Shown here piece by piece: positions 34,455 through 43,682 of a stretch of DNA of 64,000 nucleotides (the stretch's first letter is position 1; each line of letters opens with the position of its first letter). This DNA comes from Bradyrhizobium sp. CCGE-LA001 (GTDB lineage Bacteria; Pseudomonadota; Alphaproteobacteria; Rhizobiales; Xanthobacteraceae). The stretch lies in the NCBI RefSeq assembly GCF_000296215.2, contig NZ_CP013949.1:4891501-4955500 (forward strand), written 5' to 3'. The translations under genes and the position numbers were made by a program. The notes beneath the pieces are model-generated. The model made no database searches and had not been told where the DNA came from. It saw only the letters and a program-made list of their open reading frames with translations.

Positions 34455-36239
34455 CTAAGCCGCGCGGACCTCGCTGAGGAATTGCGCGACTTCGTCCTGC
34501 AGCCTGCTGCTCTCGGTGGCCAGCGATTTGGCCGAGGCCAGGACCTGCGATGACGCCGCGCCGGTCTTCTGCGCGCCAGCATTGACCTTGGTGATGCTGC
34601 CGGAGACCTCGCGGGTGCCATCCGATGCCTTCTGCACATTGCGGGCGATCTCGGTGGTAGCTGCGCCCTGCTGCTCGACCGCAGCTGCGATCGTCGTGGC
34701 GATGCCAGATATCTGCGAGATGGTGTCGCCGATCTGCTTGATCGCGACGACTGAATCGTTGGTTGCACTCTGAATCGACGTGATCTGGCCGCCGATCTCA
34801 CCCGTCGCCTTTGCGGTCTGGGCAGCAAGTTCCTTGACCTCCTGCGCGACCACCGCGAAGCCTCGACCGGCGTCCCCAGCCCGGGCGGCTTCGATGGTCG
34901 CGTTGAGCGCCAGCAGATTGGTCTGCTCAGCGATGGTGGTGATCAACTTGATCACGTCGCCGATCCGGTTCGCGGCATCGGATAGCGCATTGATGCGGTC
35001 GTCGGTTGCACGAGCCTGTTCGACGGCCGCAGCCGCGATCCTGGTCGATTCTTGCATCTGCCGGCTGATCTCGTGGATCGAGGCGGTGAGTTCGTCCGTC
35101 GCCGAGGCCACCGACTGGACGTTGGTCGAGGCATTCTCCGACGCGCCGGTCACCACGGCCGCCAGCTCCTGGGTGTGTTCGGCCGTTTTGGTCAGCGTGC
35201 TGGCGGTTGTCTCCAGCTCGGACGAAGCGGTGCTGACACTGCCGACGATCTGTTGCATCGTCTGTTCGAAACGCTTGACGAGACTGTCGAGCAGATTCGC
35301 CCGGCGATCCTTAGCGGCGCGCTCGGCCTCTTCCGCGCCCTGCAAGGCCCTGGCGCGCTTCAGCCCATCGCGGAACTCCACCATCGATTGCGCGATGATG
35401 CCGATCTCATCGCTACGCTCGGTCTCCTCGATCGCAACATCCAGATTGCCGGCCGCCAACGTCCTGGTCGTGCTCTCGATTTTCGACAGGCTGCGGACCA
35501 CGAAGCGGTACATGTAGGCGCAGAGCATCAGGACGGAGATCACCAACAGCCCGATCGAGGCCAGCGAAGCTGTTCGCCACAGCGCGGCGCGCGACGACGC
35601 ATCATCGATACTCGCCTGGGTTCGCTCGTCCAGCATCACGAAGAAGCGATCGATCGGCTCCATGATCTGCGACTTGTACTGATGATAAGTCTTTGAATGC
35701 AGCAGCTCGATCGCGCGCGCGCGATCCGGCGCCGCAAGCGGGTTGCCGTTCTTGTCCTTGCCCTCAACCAGGTTCATCGCTTCGACTTCGAGATTCACGA
35801 GGCCGTCCGAATTCTTCTGTGCCTGTTCGAGTTGCTTGAATTCGCCGTCGGCGAAGCCCTGCCGCTTCATCAACGCCGAGAGTGCAACGGTCTCCGCATC
35901 CGGGCGCGGCTTCGCCGTCCCGCCCGCGACGAAGTCCCAATAGATGCGGTGATAGGCTTGCGGTCGCGGCTTTTCGCCGTTGCGGATGCTGAGGATATCG
36001 AGGTATTGCGCCTTGTAAGCGGCATCGCCGGTCACGACGTAGGTCCGGCCGAGGCGGGTGAGATCATCGGAGCTCTGGCGGAGTTCGTCGGCCAGCAGGT
36101 AGGAGCGGTAGCGATTGTCATAGGCGGCCGCTTCGTCCGCCGATGCGCCGCGCGATTTCATGATCGACACGGCCGTCGTCATTCCAGCAAGCACTGAAAT
36201 GCTACTTAGAATGATGAACGTCGTTCTGATCGTCGGCAT
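34455..36239 (-). CDS. methyl-accepting chemotaxis protein
   Basis: The 594-residue receptor has TM1 (about 7-26), a ~190-residue periplasmic sensor, TM2 (about 222-244), a HAMP domain (~245-300) and a long coiled-coil signalling domain. The conserved hairpin tip contains IAEQTNLLALNATIEAARAG and GRGFAVVAQEVKELA. Ligand type cannot be read. It is a single gene bounded by repeats, with no che genes beside it, so it would feed a distant chemotaxis array. Confidence 0.93.
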   Translation of the reverse strand: MPTIRTTFIILSSISVLAGMTTAVSIMKSRGASADEAAAYDNRYRSYLLADELRQSSDDLTRLGRTYVVTGDAAYKAQYLDILSIRNGEKPRPQAYHRIYWDFVAGGTAKPRPDAETVALSALMKRQGFADGEFKQLEQAQKNSDGLVNLEVEAMNLVEGKDKNGNPLAAPDRARAIELLHSKTYHQYKSQIMEPIDRFFVMLDERTQASIDDASSRAALWRTASLASIGLLVISVLMLCAYMYRFVVRSLSKIESTTRTLAAGNLDVAIEETERSDEIGIIAQSMVEFRDGLKRARALQGAEEAERAAKDRRANLLDSLVKRFEQTMQQIVGSVSTASSELETTASTLTKTAEHTQELAAVVTGASENASTNVQSVASATDELTASIHEISRQMQESTRIAAAAVEQARATDDRINALSDAANRIGDVIKLITTIAEQTNLLALNATIEAARAGDAGRGFAVVAQEVKELAAQTAKATGEIGGQITSIQSATNDSVVAIKQIGDTISQISGIATTIAAAVEQQGAATTEIARNVQKASDGTREVSGSITKVNAGAQKTGAASSQVLASAKSLATESSRLQDEVAQFLSEVRAA

Positions 36240-36530
36240 CGGCGCCTCCAGCTTTCCTCAATCGGGAAAAACTAGAAAGACACGCTTTATGGTCGGTAAA
36301 ATTTGAGCTCCGTACTTCTTCGTAGGAGCTTGTAACAAATGTTAAGCCGAATTCTTCCGCATAAGCCGAGTGCCTCGCGCACAACAACCTTGGGGGCGAA
36401 CGCGTTCGCCTCGAAAGAGTTGCGCACGTGTGGCGCGCAAATCGCCAGGCGCGAGACGACGCGTACTCCCGACCGTCGTTATAGGAATATTCCGATGGCT
36501 TCGCTCGCGCTGACGCTGGAACAAGCTCGC

Positions 36531-36644
36531 CTCGGTGTCATGCCCCGGCTTGACCGGGGCATCCAGTACGCCGCGGCTTCTCGGTTCGAGCATTCCTGTC
36601 TCCGGAATACTGGATTGCCCGCTTTCGCGGGCAATGACACCGAG
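36531..36644. repeat. 114-bp palindromic intergenic repeat
   Basis: CTCGGTGTCATGCCCCGG at the left is mirrored by GGGCAATGACACCGAG at the right, and inner arms ATCCAGTA/TACTGGAT also pair. It lies in the 465-nt gap between the chemoreceptor start and the kinase stop; nothing else gene-like is seen there. GTGTCATGCCC...GGGCAATGACAC elements are common between rhizobial genes. Confidence 0.75.
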
Positions 36645-36704
36645 TGTGTGGGACGGGGATTGACACAATCGAAAAAGGCGCGGCCATCGGCGCGCCTTGT
36701 TCTC

Positions 36705-37763
36705 TTACACCGCGCCCGCCTTCTGCGCGTATTCCCAGGACGCCTTCGACAGCGGCACGGTGCGCTTGGCTGACTCCAGCGCTTTGGCGTTGGCGGCGGT
36801 GCCGTCGCGGACGCGACCGGCGATACCTTGCGTGATGCCGGCGAGGCGGAAGAGGTTGTAGGCGAAGTACCAGTTGAGATCCGGCACGGTCATCTTGGTG
36901 ACGTTGCAGTAGATCTGCGCCGCCTCTTCCAGGCTCGGGATGTTGAGCGCCTTGAGGTCGACGCCATCGAGGCCAGGCATGATCCACTGCATCAGCAGAT
37001 AGGTGAAGTCGGCCATGGGATCGCCGAGCGTCGAGAGCTCCCAGTCCAGCACGGCCTGCACGCGCGGTTCCGTCGCGTGGAAAATCATATTGTCGAGGCG
37101 ATAGTCACCATGAACGATCGAGACGCGCGCCTGCTCGGGCACGGTCTTGGGCAGCCATTCGGCGACCTTCTCGAACTCAGGAATGTGCTGGGTTTCGGAC
37201 GCCCGGTATTGCTTGGTCCAGCGGTCGATCTGCCGCGCAAAATAGTTGCCGGGCTTGCCGAAGTCGCCGAGGCCGATCGCGACAGGATCGAACATATGGA
37301 GCTTCGCCAGCGTCTCGATCTTGCTGGTGAAGATCTTGCGGCGCGCATCGGCATCCTGGCTCGGCAGCGCCGGATCCCAGAACACCCGGCCCTCCTCCAT
37401 CGACATGATGTAGAAGGCGGCGCCAATGACGCCGTCGTCCTGGCACAGCGCGTAGGCGCGTGCGACCGGAAAGCCCTGCTTTCCAAGGGCTGCGATGACG
37501 CGGTATTCGCGATCGACCGCGTGCGCGGACGGCAGCAATTTGCCGAACGGCTTGCGGCGCATCACGTAGGAGCGGTTCGGCGTGTTCAGCCGATAGGTCG
37601 GGTTGGACTGGCCGCCCTTGAACTGGAGGACGACCAGCGGGCCCTCATAGCCTTCGACGTTCTCGCGCATCCAGGCCTCAAGCCGCAGCTCGTCGAAGCG
37701 ATGCCGCTCTTCGACCGGTTTGGTGCCCGAGAACTCTTCGTCTTTCCTGACGCCGTCAGCCAC
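36705..37763 (-). CDS. APH-fold phosphotransferase (ACAD10/LvaA-like hydroxyacyl kinase)
   Basis: The 352-residue protein has GGQSNPTYRL, the catalytic loop SIVHGDYRLDNMIF and metal-binding DWELSTLGDP. This is the arrangement of the kinase domain of human ACAD10/11 and of bacterial LvaA, which phosphorylates 4-hydroxyacyl-CoA. The acyl-CoA dehydrogenase gene immediately upstream on the same strand supports that reading. GTG 37763 is preceded by GGGAG. Confidence 0.85.
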   Translation of the reverse strand: MADGVRKDEEFSGTKPVEERHRFDELRLEAWMRENVEGYEGPLVVLQFKGGQSNPTYRLNTPNRSYVMRRKPFGKLLPSAHAVDREYRVIAALGKQGFPVARAYALCQDDGVIGAAFYIMSMEEGRVFWDPALPSQDADARRKIFTSKIETLAKLHMFDPVAIGLGDFGKPGNYFARQIDRWTKQYRASETQHIPEFEKVAEWLPKTVPEQARVSIVHGDYRLDNMIFHATEPRVQAVLDWELSTLGDPMADFTYLLMQWIMPGLDGVDLKALNIPSLEEAAQIYCNVTKMTVPDLNWYFAYNLFRLAGITQGIAGRVRDGTAANAKALESAKRTVPLSKASWEYAQKAGAV

Positions 37764-37903
37764 GGTGACGCTCCCTCTTCAGTCCTGACCATTTCAGGTC
37801 GAGCATGATCCTAATCGGTAACCGCTGACGCACTTGCGTCAAGCGGTCACCGGATCACGCCCTGTCGTTTCTTCAGATCGGGAGCGCCGCAGGGCCCTCC
37901 CGC

Positions 37904-39139
37904 TCAGTGACTTGGAGAGTTTGCATACTTCCGAAGTTCAAGCCTGGCAATGGCGCGATTATGCACCTCGTCCGGGCCGTCGGCGAGACGGAGCGTGCGG
38001 ATGTGGGCGTAGTCCTTGGCAAGGCCCGCTTCATCCGAGACGCCGCCGCCACCGAAAGCCTGGATCGCCTCGTCGATGATCTTCAGCGCCATGTTGGGCG
38101 CTGCGACCTTGATCATGGCGATCTCGGCCTGCGCAGTCTTGTTGCCGACCTTGTCCATCATGTCGGCCGCCTTGAGGCACAGAAGCCGGGTCATCTCGAT
38201 GTTGGTGCGGGCCTCGCCGATGCGCTGCTCCCACACGCTGTGCTCGACGATCTTCTTGCCGAAGGCGGTGCGCGAGGCCAGCCGCTTCACCATCTTCTCC
38301 AGGGCTTCCTCGGCCTTGCCGATGGTGCGCATGCAGTGATGAATACGGCCCGGACCGAGACGGCCCTGCGCGATCTCGAAGCCGCGGCCCTCGCCAAGCA
38401 GGATGTTCTCCTTGGGCACGCGCACGTTCTCGAGCAGCACCTGGGCATGACCGTGCGGCGCATCGTCGAAGCCGAACACGGGCAGCATCTTCTCGACCTT
38501 GATGCCGGGCGTGTCGAGCGGAACCAGGATCTGCGACTGCTGCTGGTGCTTGGCCGCCTTGAAATCGGTCTTGCCCATCAGGATCGCGATCTTGCAGCGG
38601 GGATCGCCGACGCCGGACGACCACCATTTGCGGCCGTTGATGACGTAGTGATCGCCGTCCTTCTCGATCCGCGTCTCGATGTTGGTGGCGTCCGACGAGG
38701 CCACGGCGGGTTCCGTCATCAGGAAGGCGGAGCGGATCTCGCCGTCCATCAGCGGGCGCAGCCATTTGCGCTTCTGCTCCTTGGTGCCATAGCGGATGAA
38801 CACTTCCATGTTGCCGGTATCAGGCGCCGAGCAGTTGAACACTTCAGAGGCCCAGGTGATGCGGCCCATCTCTTCCGACAGCAGCGCGTATTCGAGATTG
38901 CTCAGTCCCGCGCCGCGGAATTCGTCGTCCTCGTGCTCGGACGGCGGCATGAACATGTTCCAGAGGCCCTCGGCCTTGGCCTTCTTCTTGAGGTCTTCCA
39001 GGACCGGAATGACCTTCCAGCGATCGCCGGCCTTGTCCTGCTGGTCATAGACCGGCACCGCCGGACGCACATGCTTGGCCATGAAGGACTGCACGCGGTC
39101 GAGCCATTCCTTCTGCTTGGGGGACAGGTCGAAATCCAT
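37904..39139 (-). CDS. acyl-CoA dehydrogenase (ACAD10/11/LvaC-like)
   Basis: The 411-residue FAD enzyme shows the ACAD middle-domain FLMTEPAVASSDATNI, KWWSSGVGDP and the C-terminal QAFGGGGVSDEAGLAKDYA and RTLRLADGPDEVH. These features are characteristic of the large acyl-CoA dehydrogenases paired with APH kinases. Start ATG 39139 (MDFDLSPKQ) follows GAGGAGCGTCCC. It lies 140 nt upstream of the kinase gene and is divergent from a TetR gene. Together they may dehydrate or isomerise 4-hydroxyacyl-CoA substrates. Confidence 0.9.
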   Translation of the reverse strand: MDFDLSPKQKEWLDRVQSFMAKHVRPAVPVYDQQDKAGDRWKVIPVLEDLKKKAKAEGLWNMFMPPSEHEDDEFRGAGLSNLEYALLSEEMGRITWASEVFNCSAPDTGNMEVFIRYGTKEQKRKWLRPLMDGEIRSAFLMTEPAVASSDATNIETRIEKDGDHYVINGRKWWSSGVGDPRCKIAILMGKTDFKAAKHQQQSQILVPLDTPGIKVEKMLPVFGFDDAPHGHAQVLLENVRVPKENILLGEGRGFEIAQGRLGPGRIHHCMRTIGKAEEALEKMVKRLASRTAFGKKIVEHSVWEQRIGEARTNIEMTRLLCLKAADMMDKVGNKTAQAEIAMIKVAAPNMALKIIDEAIQAFGGGGVSDEAGLAKDYAHIRTLRLADGPDEVHNRAIARLELRKYANSPSH

Positions 39140-39280
39140 GGGACGCTCCTCGTCTTGCTTTGCGATCTCGTTTGCGCCGGACTGTCCTCCCGCCGCGCGC
39201 GGCTCGCAAGCGCGAATGCGCGCGCCTTTGCGACCACTTCGGAATGTGATCGCAAGTTGCGAACGAGTCCCGATTGCGGA

Positions 39281-39326
39281 TTGACTTTTCCGGCCTTCAA
39301 ACGATAGTTTCATACAAGTGTTTGAA
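39281..39326 (+). promoter_or_regulatory. tetR promoter with overlapping inverted-repeat operator
   Basis: TTGACT (39281-39286) and GATAGT (39303-39308), 16 nt apart, form a plausible promoter. An inverted repeat TTCAAAC (39296-39302) and GTTTGAA (39320-39326), 17 nt apart, overlaps the -10 region. It sits between the divergent acyl-CoA dehydrogenase and TetR genes, the classic place for a TetR operator controlling both. Confidence 0.5.
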
Positions 39327-39352
39327 TTGCAACTCCCTCATCTAGGGCGCCC

Positions 39353-40024
39353 ATGGCCAGCGATCATACGAGGTCTGCCATTCTCGCCGCCGCCGAGCGG
39401 CTCTATGCCGATCGCGGCTTCAGCGACGTGACGCTGCGTGACATCGTCGCGGAGGCCAATGTCAACCTGGCCGCGGTGAACTATCATTTCGGCTCGAAGG
39501 ACGAGCTGATCGCGGAATTGTTCGTCACCCGCTCGATCGCGACCAACCGCGAGCGCCTGCGGCAACTGAAGGATGCCGAGGAGCAAGGCGGCGGGCGCGC
39601 GCCGATCGAGGCGATCCTGCGCGCGTTGGTCGGCCCGCCGCTGCGAGGCTGCCTCGGCCCCGAGAACCAGCGCTCCACCGCGGCACGCTTCATGATCCGC
39701 GCCTCGATCGAATCCGTGCCGCCGATCCGCCGCATCAAGAACCGCGAGATCGACCATTTGCGGAAATTCGCCGGGGCGATGCGCAGGTCCCTGCCCGACC
39801 GCAGCGACGTCGAGATCTACTGGGGCCTCAACTTCGCGCTGGCCATGGCGCACCACACCATCCGCGAGAGCGAGCGGCTGACCAAGCTGTCGGAAGGCAA
39901 ATGCGACCTCGACGACGTCGAGGACGTGGTCGCGCGCGTCGTCACCGTCGCGACAATGGCGCTGACGGCGGGAAAGGTCGAGACAAAGGCGCCGGCCCGC
40001 GCATTGGCGCGAGACGTGCGATAA
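39353..40024 (+). CDS. TetR/AcrR-family transcriptional regulator
   Basis: The 223-residue protein has an N-terminal TetR helix-turn-helix (SDVTLRDIVAEANVNLAAVNYHFGSKDEL, split: FSDVTLRDIVAEANV then NLAAVNYHFGSKDEL). It has a C-terminal ligand domain with NREIDHLRKF. It resembles FadR/PsrA-like regulators controlling acyl-CoA genes. Divergent placement from the acyl-CoA dehydrogenase and the overlapping inverted repeat suggest it represses that pair and itself, with an acyl-CoA as likely inducer. Confidence 0.87.
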   Translation: MASDHTRSAILAAAERLYADRGFSDVTLRDIVAEANVNLAAVNYHFGSKDELIAELFVTRSIATNRERLRQLKDAEEQGGGRAPIEAILRALVGPPLRGCLGPENQRSTAARFMIRASIESVPPIRRIKNREIDHLRKFAGAMRRSLPDRSDVEIYWGLNFALAMAHHTIRESERLTKLSEGKCDLDDVEDVVARVVTVATMALTAGKVETKAPARALARDVR

Positions 40025-40087
40025 GCCCAGCTCTCAGGTGGAGCGGGCAATCTCGATTTTTGTCTCCAATCGGAGAGAGAGCGCGGG

Positions 40088-40303
40088 TTATACCCGCTGC
40101 GGCATCTCCTCGGCCTCTTCCTTGGCCAGCAGCAGCAGCATCTCGATCCCCATCTCGCCTTCCTGAGGCGAACGGATGAACTTGATCTCGTCGGAGCTTT
40201 GCCGCAGCGCGGCAACGATGGCGACGGCCTGATTGGCGGTCGCCGCCTCGGTCGCCAGAATTCCCTTCTGGTTCTTTGCCTGGAACCCGATCGTGTAGGA
40301 CAT
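40088..40303 (-). CDS. small conserved hypothetical protein
   Basis: The 71-residue acidic protein (starts MSYTIGFQAKNQKG, ends KEEAEEMPQRV) has a plausible alpha/beta composition and no transmembrane segment. The ATG at 40303 is preceded by GGGAGGGAAGTGA, a very good ribosome binding site, which is the main reason to call it real. Function is unknown. Confidence 0.6.
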   Translation of the reverse strand: MSYTIGFQAKNQKGILATEAATANQAVAIVAALRQSSDEIKFIRSPQEGEMGIEMLLLLAKEEAEEMPQRV

Positions 40304-40490
40304 TCACTTCCCTCCCGAACTCAAGTGGAGAGATCGGATCAGAGTCTGGCACGGAACGGAAGCCTGTGCGACTACGGACCGGGGTTATCTGGGGATTGCG
40401 CGCAAGCCTCGGGCAAGGCTGCAGCGCAACGTCACGCGGCCATCGCCCCGCGATCGGAAACGATCCGTCGGAGCGGCCGATACAGCAGCG

Positions 40491-41720
40491 CTAGATGATG
40501 CCCTGCTGCTTCAGCTGCTCGATCTTGCCGGCATCATAGCCGAGCTTGCCGCCGAGCACCTCCCCCGTATGCTCGCCGAGCAGCGGCGGCGCGCGGTAGT
40601 CCTTGATCGGCGTTTCCGACAACGTGAGTGCGTTGCGGACCAGCGAGAGATCGGGCTCGAAGGGATGATCGACCTTCACCCGCATGCCGCGCGACTGCAC
40701 GTGCGGATCGGAGAACACCTGCTCGAAATTGTTGATCGGGCCCGAGGGCACGCCGGCCTCCTCCAGCTTCTCCAGCCAGTAGGCCACCGGCTTCTTCAGG
40801 AACAGGCCGGCGAAGATCGCCATGATCTCCTTGCCGTGCACGACGCGGTCGTTGTTCTTGACGAAGCGCGGATCGGTCGCGAGCCCGGGCTCGCCGAGCA
40901 CGGCGCAGGTGCGCTGGAACTGGCCGTCATTGCCGACCACCAGCATCAGCTCGCCGTCGGTGCAACGGAACACGCCGGCGGGCATGCCGCCATTGCCCCA
41001 GGTGCCGCGGCGCGGCGGCGTCTTGCCGTTGACGAGGTAGATCTGCAGCCAGTGCGACAACGAGGCGATGACGGTGTCGAACAGGCAGACGTCGATGTGC
41101 TGTCCCTGCCCGCCATTGGCGTCGCGATGGTAGAGCGCCGAGAGGATCCCGATCGACGAGTTCATGCCGGTCATGTAGTCGACGATGGACGGGCCGACCT
41201 TCATCGGGCCCTCGCCCGGCTCGCCGTCGATATGGCCGGTGACGCTCATCAGCCCGCCCATCGCCTGCAGGATCGCGTCATAGCCGGCGCGCGGCGCGTA
41301 AGGCCCGGTCTGACCGAAGCCGGTCACCGAGCAATAGATGATGCCGGGGTTGATCGCCTTGATCGATTCATAGTCGAGGCCGTAGCGCTTGAGATCGCCG
41401 ACCTTGTAGTTCTCCATGAAGACGTCGACGTCCTTGGCGAGCTCGCGGATGATGGCCTGCCCCTCGGGCTTGGCGATGTTGACGGTGACCGACTTCTTGT
41501 TGCGGTTGGCGCAGAGATAAAACGAGTTGTTGTTGTTGGCCTTGCCTTCGGGATCGGCGAGGTAAGGCGGGCCGAAGGCGCGTGCGTCGTCGCCGGTGCC
41601 CGGCCGCTCGATCTTGATGACCTCCGCACCCAGATCCCCCAGCATCTGGGCCGACAGGGGCCCGGCCAGCACGCGGGTGAGGTCAAGGATCTTGATGCCT
41701 GAGAGCGGCAGGGCCGACAT
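40491..41720 (-). CDS. CaiB/BaiF family (class III) CoA-transferase
   Basis: The 409-residue protein shows the family start LSGIKILDLTRVLAGP, GAEVIKIERPGTGDD, NRNKKSVTVN and the catalytic-Asp region RAGYDAILQAMGGLM. These enzymes move CoA between organic acids through aspartyl-CoA thioester intermediates. GGAGGAAATCGAC precedes ATG 41720, an excellent ribosome binding site. Substrate is unknown; formyl-CoA or a dicarboxylyl-CoA type is typical. Confidence 0.9.
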   Translation of the reverse strand: MSALPLSGIKILDLTRVLAGPLSAQMLGDLGAEVIKIERPGTGDDARAFGPPYLADPEGKANNNNSFYLCANRNKKSVTVNIAKPEGQAIIRELAKDVDVFMENYKVGDLKRYGLDYESIKAINPGIIYCSVTGFGQTGPYAPRAGYDAILQAMGGLMSVTGHIDGEPGEGPMKVGPSIVDYMTGMNSSIGILSALYHRDANGGQGQHIDVCLFDTVIASLSHWLQIYLVNGKTPPRRGTWGNGGMPAGVFRCTDGELMLVVGNDGQFQRTCAVLGEPGLATDPRFVKNNDRVVHGKEIMAIFAGLFLKKPVAYWLEKLEEAGVPSGPINNFEQVFSDPHVQSRGMRVKVDHPFEPDLSLVRNALTLSETPIKDYRAPPLLGEHTGEVLGGKLGYDAGKIEQLKQQGII

Positions 41721-41890
41721 GTCGATTTCCTCCGGGGAACTGGGATCTTGGCGCGGCGGCTCGTAGCTCTGGTCGCGCACCCTGCCGATACACCATTTTC
41801 GGGCCCCGAGCACTGCACTCCCGGCATACGGCTATCCCTCGCACGGCAGCAAGGATCGCCTGGGTGTCGAATTCCGCGCCGCGAATAACG

Positions 41891-43093
41891 CTAGGTCAGG
41901 ACCGGGGCCATCCGCGGCCTTCGCCGTCCCAGCAGCACCAGCATCACCACGGCCGCGCAGGAGCAGACGAAGGTGAGACCGAGCGCAGCGCGGCTACCGA
42001 ACTCCGTCAGCAACCCGGCAAGAAGCGGCGGCGAGATGGCGGAGGCGATGTTGAGCGGCAGCGCGATCATCGACATTGCCTTGGCGAACTCGGCCTGGTC
42101 GTAGAACACCAGCGGGATCGTCGCCCGCGCGACCGCCATCGCGCCACTGCCGGCGCCGTAGAGCAGGATGAAGACCGCGACCGCCCAGGTCGTGCCCTCG
42201 CTCAGCATCAGGAGCAGCATGGCAACGGGCAGCGCCGTCCCGGCGACGAGGCCGGTCGTGATGCCGTCCCACCGCCCGCCGCCGAGGAAGTCGAGCCCGC
42301 GCGCGCTGACCTGGATCACACCGAGCATCGAGCCGAAGGCAATGGCTTGCGCGGGCGCAAGCCCCTCGGCACGCAACAATTCGACGAAGACGGCGCTGAG
42401 ACCAAATGAAACGAACGCATTGAGGGTAATCGCACAAACGACGAGGCCGAACGTGCTCCGCGGAGTCCGGGGCACGTCCACGTGCTTTGCCGGCGTGGCG
42501 CCGTCCTGCGTTGGCACGGTCCGGCGGGGTGCTGCGAACGCATAGAGCGGAAGCGACACGAGAAGCAGCATGGCGGCATAGACAAGGCACGTTCCACGCC
42601 AGCCGAGATGACCGCTGAGAAACGATGTCGTCGGCCAGAAGATGCTGCCGGACAGTCCGGTCACCAGCATGAGCGCGCCGATGGCGCTCCTGGCGCTCTG
42701 CCCCGCGACCTCGTTCAGCATGATATAGGCGCCGGTCGAGAGCGTGGCGCTGCCGGCCAGGCCAAAGACGATCCAGGCGGCGAAGTAAAGCATCGGCTCG
42801 CGCGCGAAGAACAGAAGAACGAATCCGGGCACTGCGACGATCGTCCCGATCATCATGACCTTGCGCGCGCCATGCCGCGCGAACGCCTTGGCAAGCCAGG
42901 GTGCGCACAGCCCCATGGTGACATAAAGCACCGAAGTCCCGGCGAACACGGCCGGCAGGCTCATGCCCAGATCCGCCGCCATCTCACGGCCGACGATCGC
43001 GGGAAGCCCGATCGTGCCCCAGCCGATGAGTTGAGTGATGGCAAGCACCAGCAGGACCTCGATGAGCCTGCCGTCAGATTTCAAGAACTGCAT
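41891..43093 (-). CDS. MFS transporter
   Basis: The 400-residue protein has twelve hydrophobic segments in two halves of six, with the intracellular loop KAFARHGARKVMMIG between TM2 and TM3 typical of the major facilitator superfamily and a central hydrophilic loop near residues 190-210. ATG 43093 is preferred to the upstream in-frame TTG 43135. The substrate cannot be assigned; no regulator is adjacent. Confidence 0.85.
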   Translation of the reverse strand: MQFLKSDGRLIEVLLVLAITQLIGWGTIGLPAIVGREMAADLGMSLPAVFAGTSVLYVTMGLCAPWLAKAFARHGARKVMMIGTIVAVPGFVLLFFAREPMLYFAAWIVFGLAGSATLSTGAYIMLNEVAGQSARSAIGALMLVTGLSGSIFWPTTSFLSGHLGWRGTCLVYAAMLLLVSLPLYAFAAPRRTVPTQDGATPAKHVDVPRTPRSTFGLVVCAITLNAFVSFGLSAVFVELLRAEGLAPAQAIAFGSMLGVIQVSARGLDFLGGGRWDGITTGLVAGTALPVAMLLLMLSEGTTWAVAVFILLYGAGSGAMAVARATIPLVFYDQAEFAKAMSMIALPLNIASAISPPLLAGLLTEFGSRAALGLTFVCSCAAVVMLVLLGRRRPRMAPVLT

Positions 43094-43216
43094 TCCAAAT
43101 ATCGCCTGCCCGGCGGGCGCAGATTGCGCCGGCAAGTCGGTCTTACCCGCAGATTCAGGTCACGGAAATGACGGTACCGAATGGCACCGCGGCGTCAGCC
43201 GCAGAGCACGCGCGCT

Positions 43217-43387
43217 TTAGGATGTGTGGCCGGGCTCGATATGTTTCGGGGTCTTCTTGTCGCGCTGCGGCGTCATCCTGGCCGGGTCAGGCGCGCCGGG
43301 GACGCCGCGCGGCCCGAGCTGCTCTCGCTGCATATCCTCTTCGGAATGGGGTGGCTCGACACCGTTCGGCTCACGGGGCTTGGTCAT
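43217..43387 (-). CDS. small hydrophilic proline-rich protein
   Basis: The 56-residue, charge- and proline-rich protein (starts MTKPREPNGVEPPHSEED, ends KTPKHIEPGHTS) looks intrinsically disordered. ATG 43387 has AAGGAGGCCGCG upstream, a strong ribosome binding site. It follows a small DUF2188-like gene by 14 nt and is probably co-transcribed. Function is unknown. Confidence 0.5.
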   Translation of the reverse strand: MTKPREPNGVEPPHSEEDMQREQLGPRGVPGAPDPARMTPQRDKKTPKHIEPGHTS

Positions 43388-43401
43388 CGCGGCCTCCTTC
43401 G

Positions 43402-43629
43402 TCACAACTGTTCCGCGGTCCGGCTCTTGATGCCGAGGGCGTTCTCACCAGCTTCGCGGCCGGGCACGCTGACATGGACCTCGTGTCCCTCGCGTAGGGC
43501 CAGGGATGCCGCGGCGACCGCCGACTCGAAGGCGGCTTCCTTGGTGGCATATCTGCTCTTGACGTCGCCGTCATGCAGCACGCCCCACTCGTCCTGCACC
43601 GGCACGATGGCGTATTGAGCGAGGCCCAT
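43402..43629 (-). CDS. DUF2188-like small protein
   Basis: The 75-residue protein has the pattern IVPVQDEWGVLHDGDVKSRY followed by TKEAAFESAVAAASLA and EVHVSVPGREAG. This resembles DUF2188 proteins, small domains thought to have a double-stranded RNA-binding-like fold. ATG 43629 follows AAGGAGTTGGACA. It forms a two-gene unit with the small protein downstream. Confidence 0.6.
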   Translation of the reverse strand: MGLAQYAIVPVQDEWGVLHDGDVKSRYATKEAAFESAVAAASLALREGHEVHVSVPGREAGENALGIKSRTAEQL

Positions 43630-43682
43630 TGTCCAACTCCTTGGCGTTCAGAAACCGTCTGCCCGATAACGCGCCGGCGGGC

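Noticed and set aside
36342..36668. Short open frames around the 36.5-kb repeat
   Set aside because: They read through the palindromic repeat and have no ribosome binding site or conserved motif.
40569..41702. 377-codon open frame on the plus strand
   Set aside because: It is fully antisense to the CoA-transferase, which has a complete set of family motifs and an excellent ribosome binding site.
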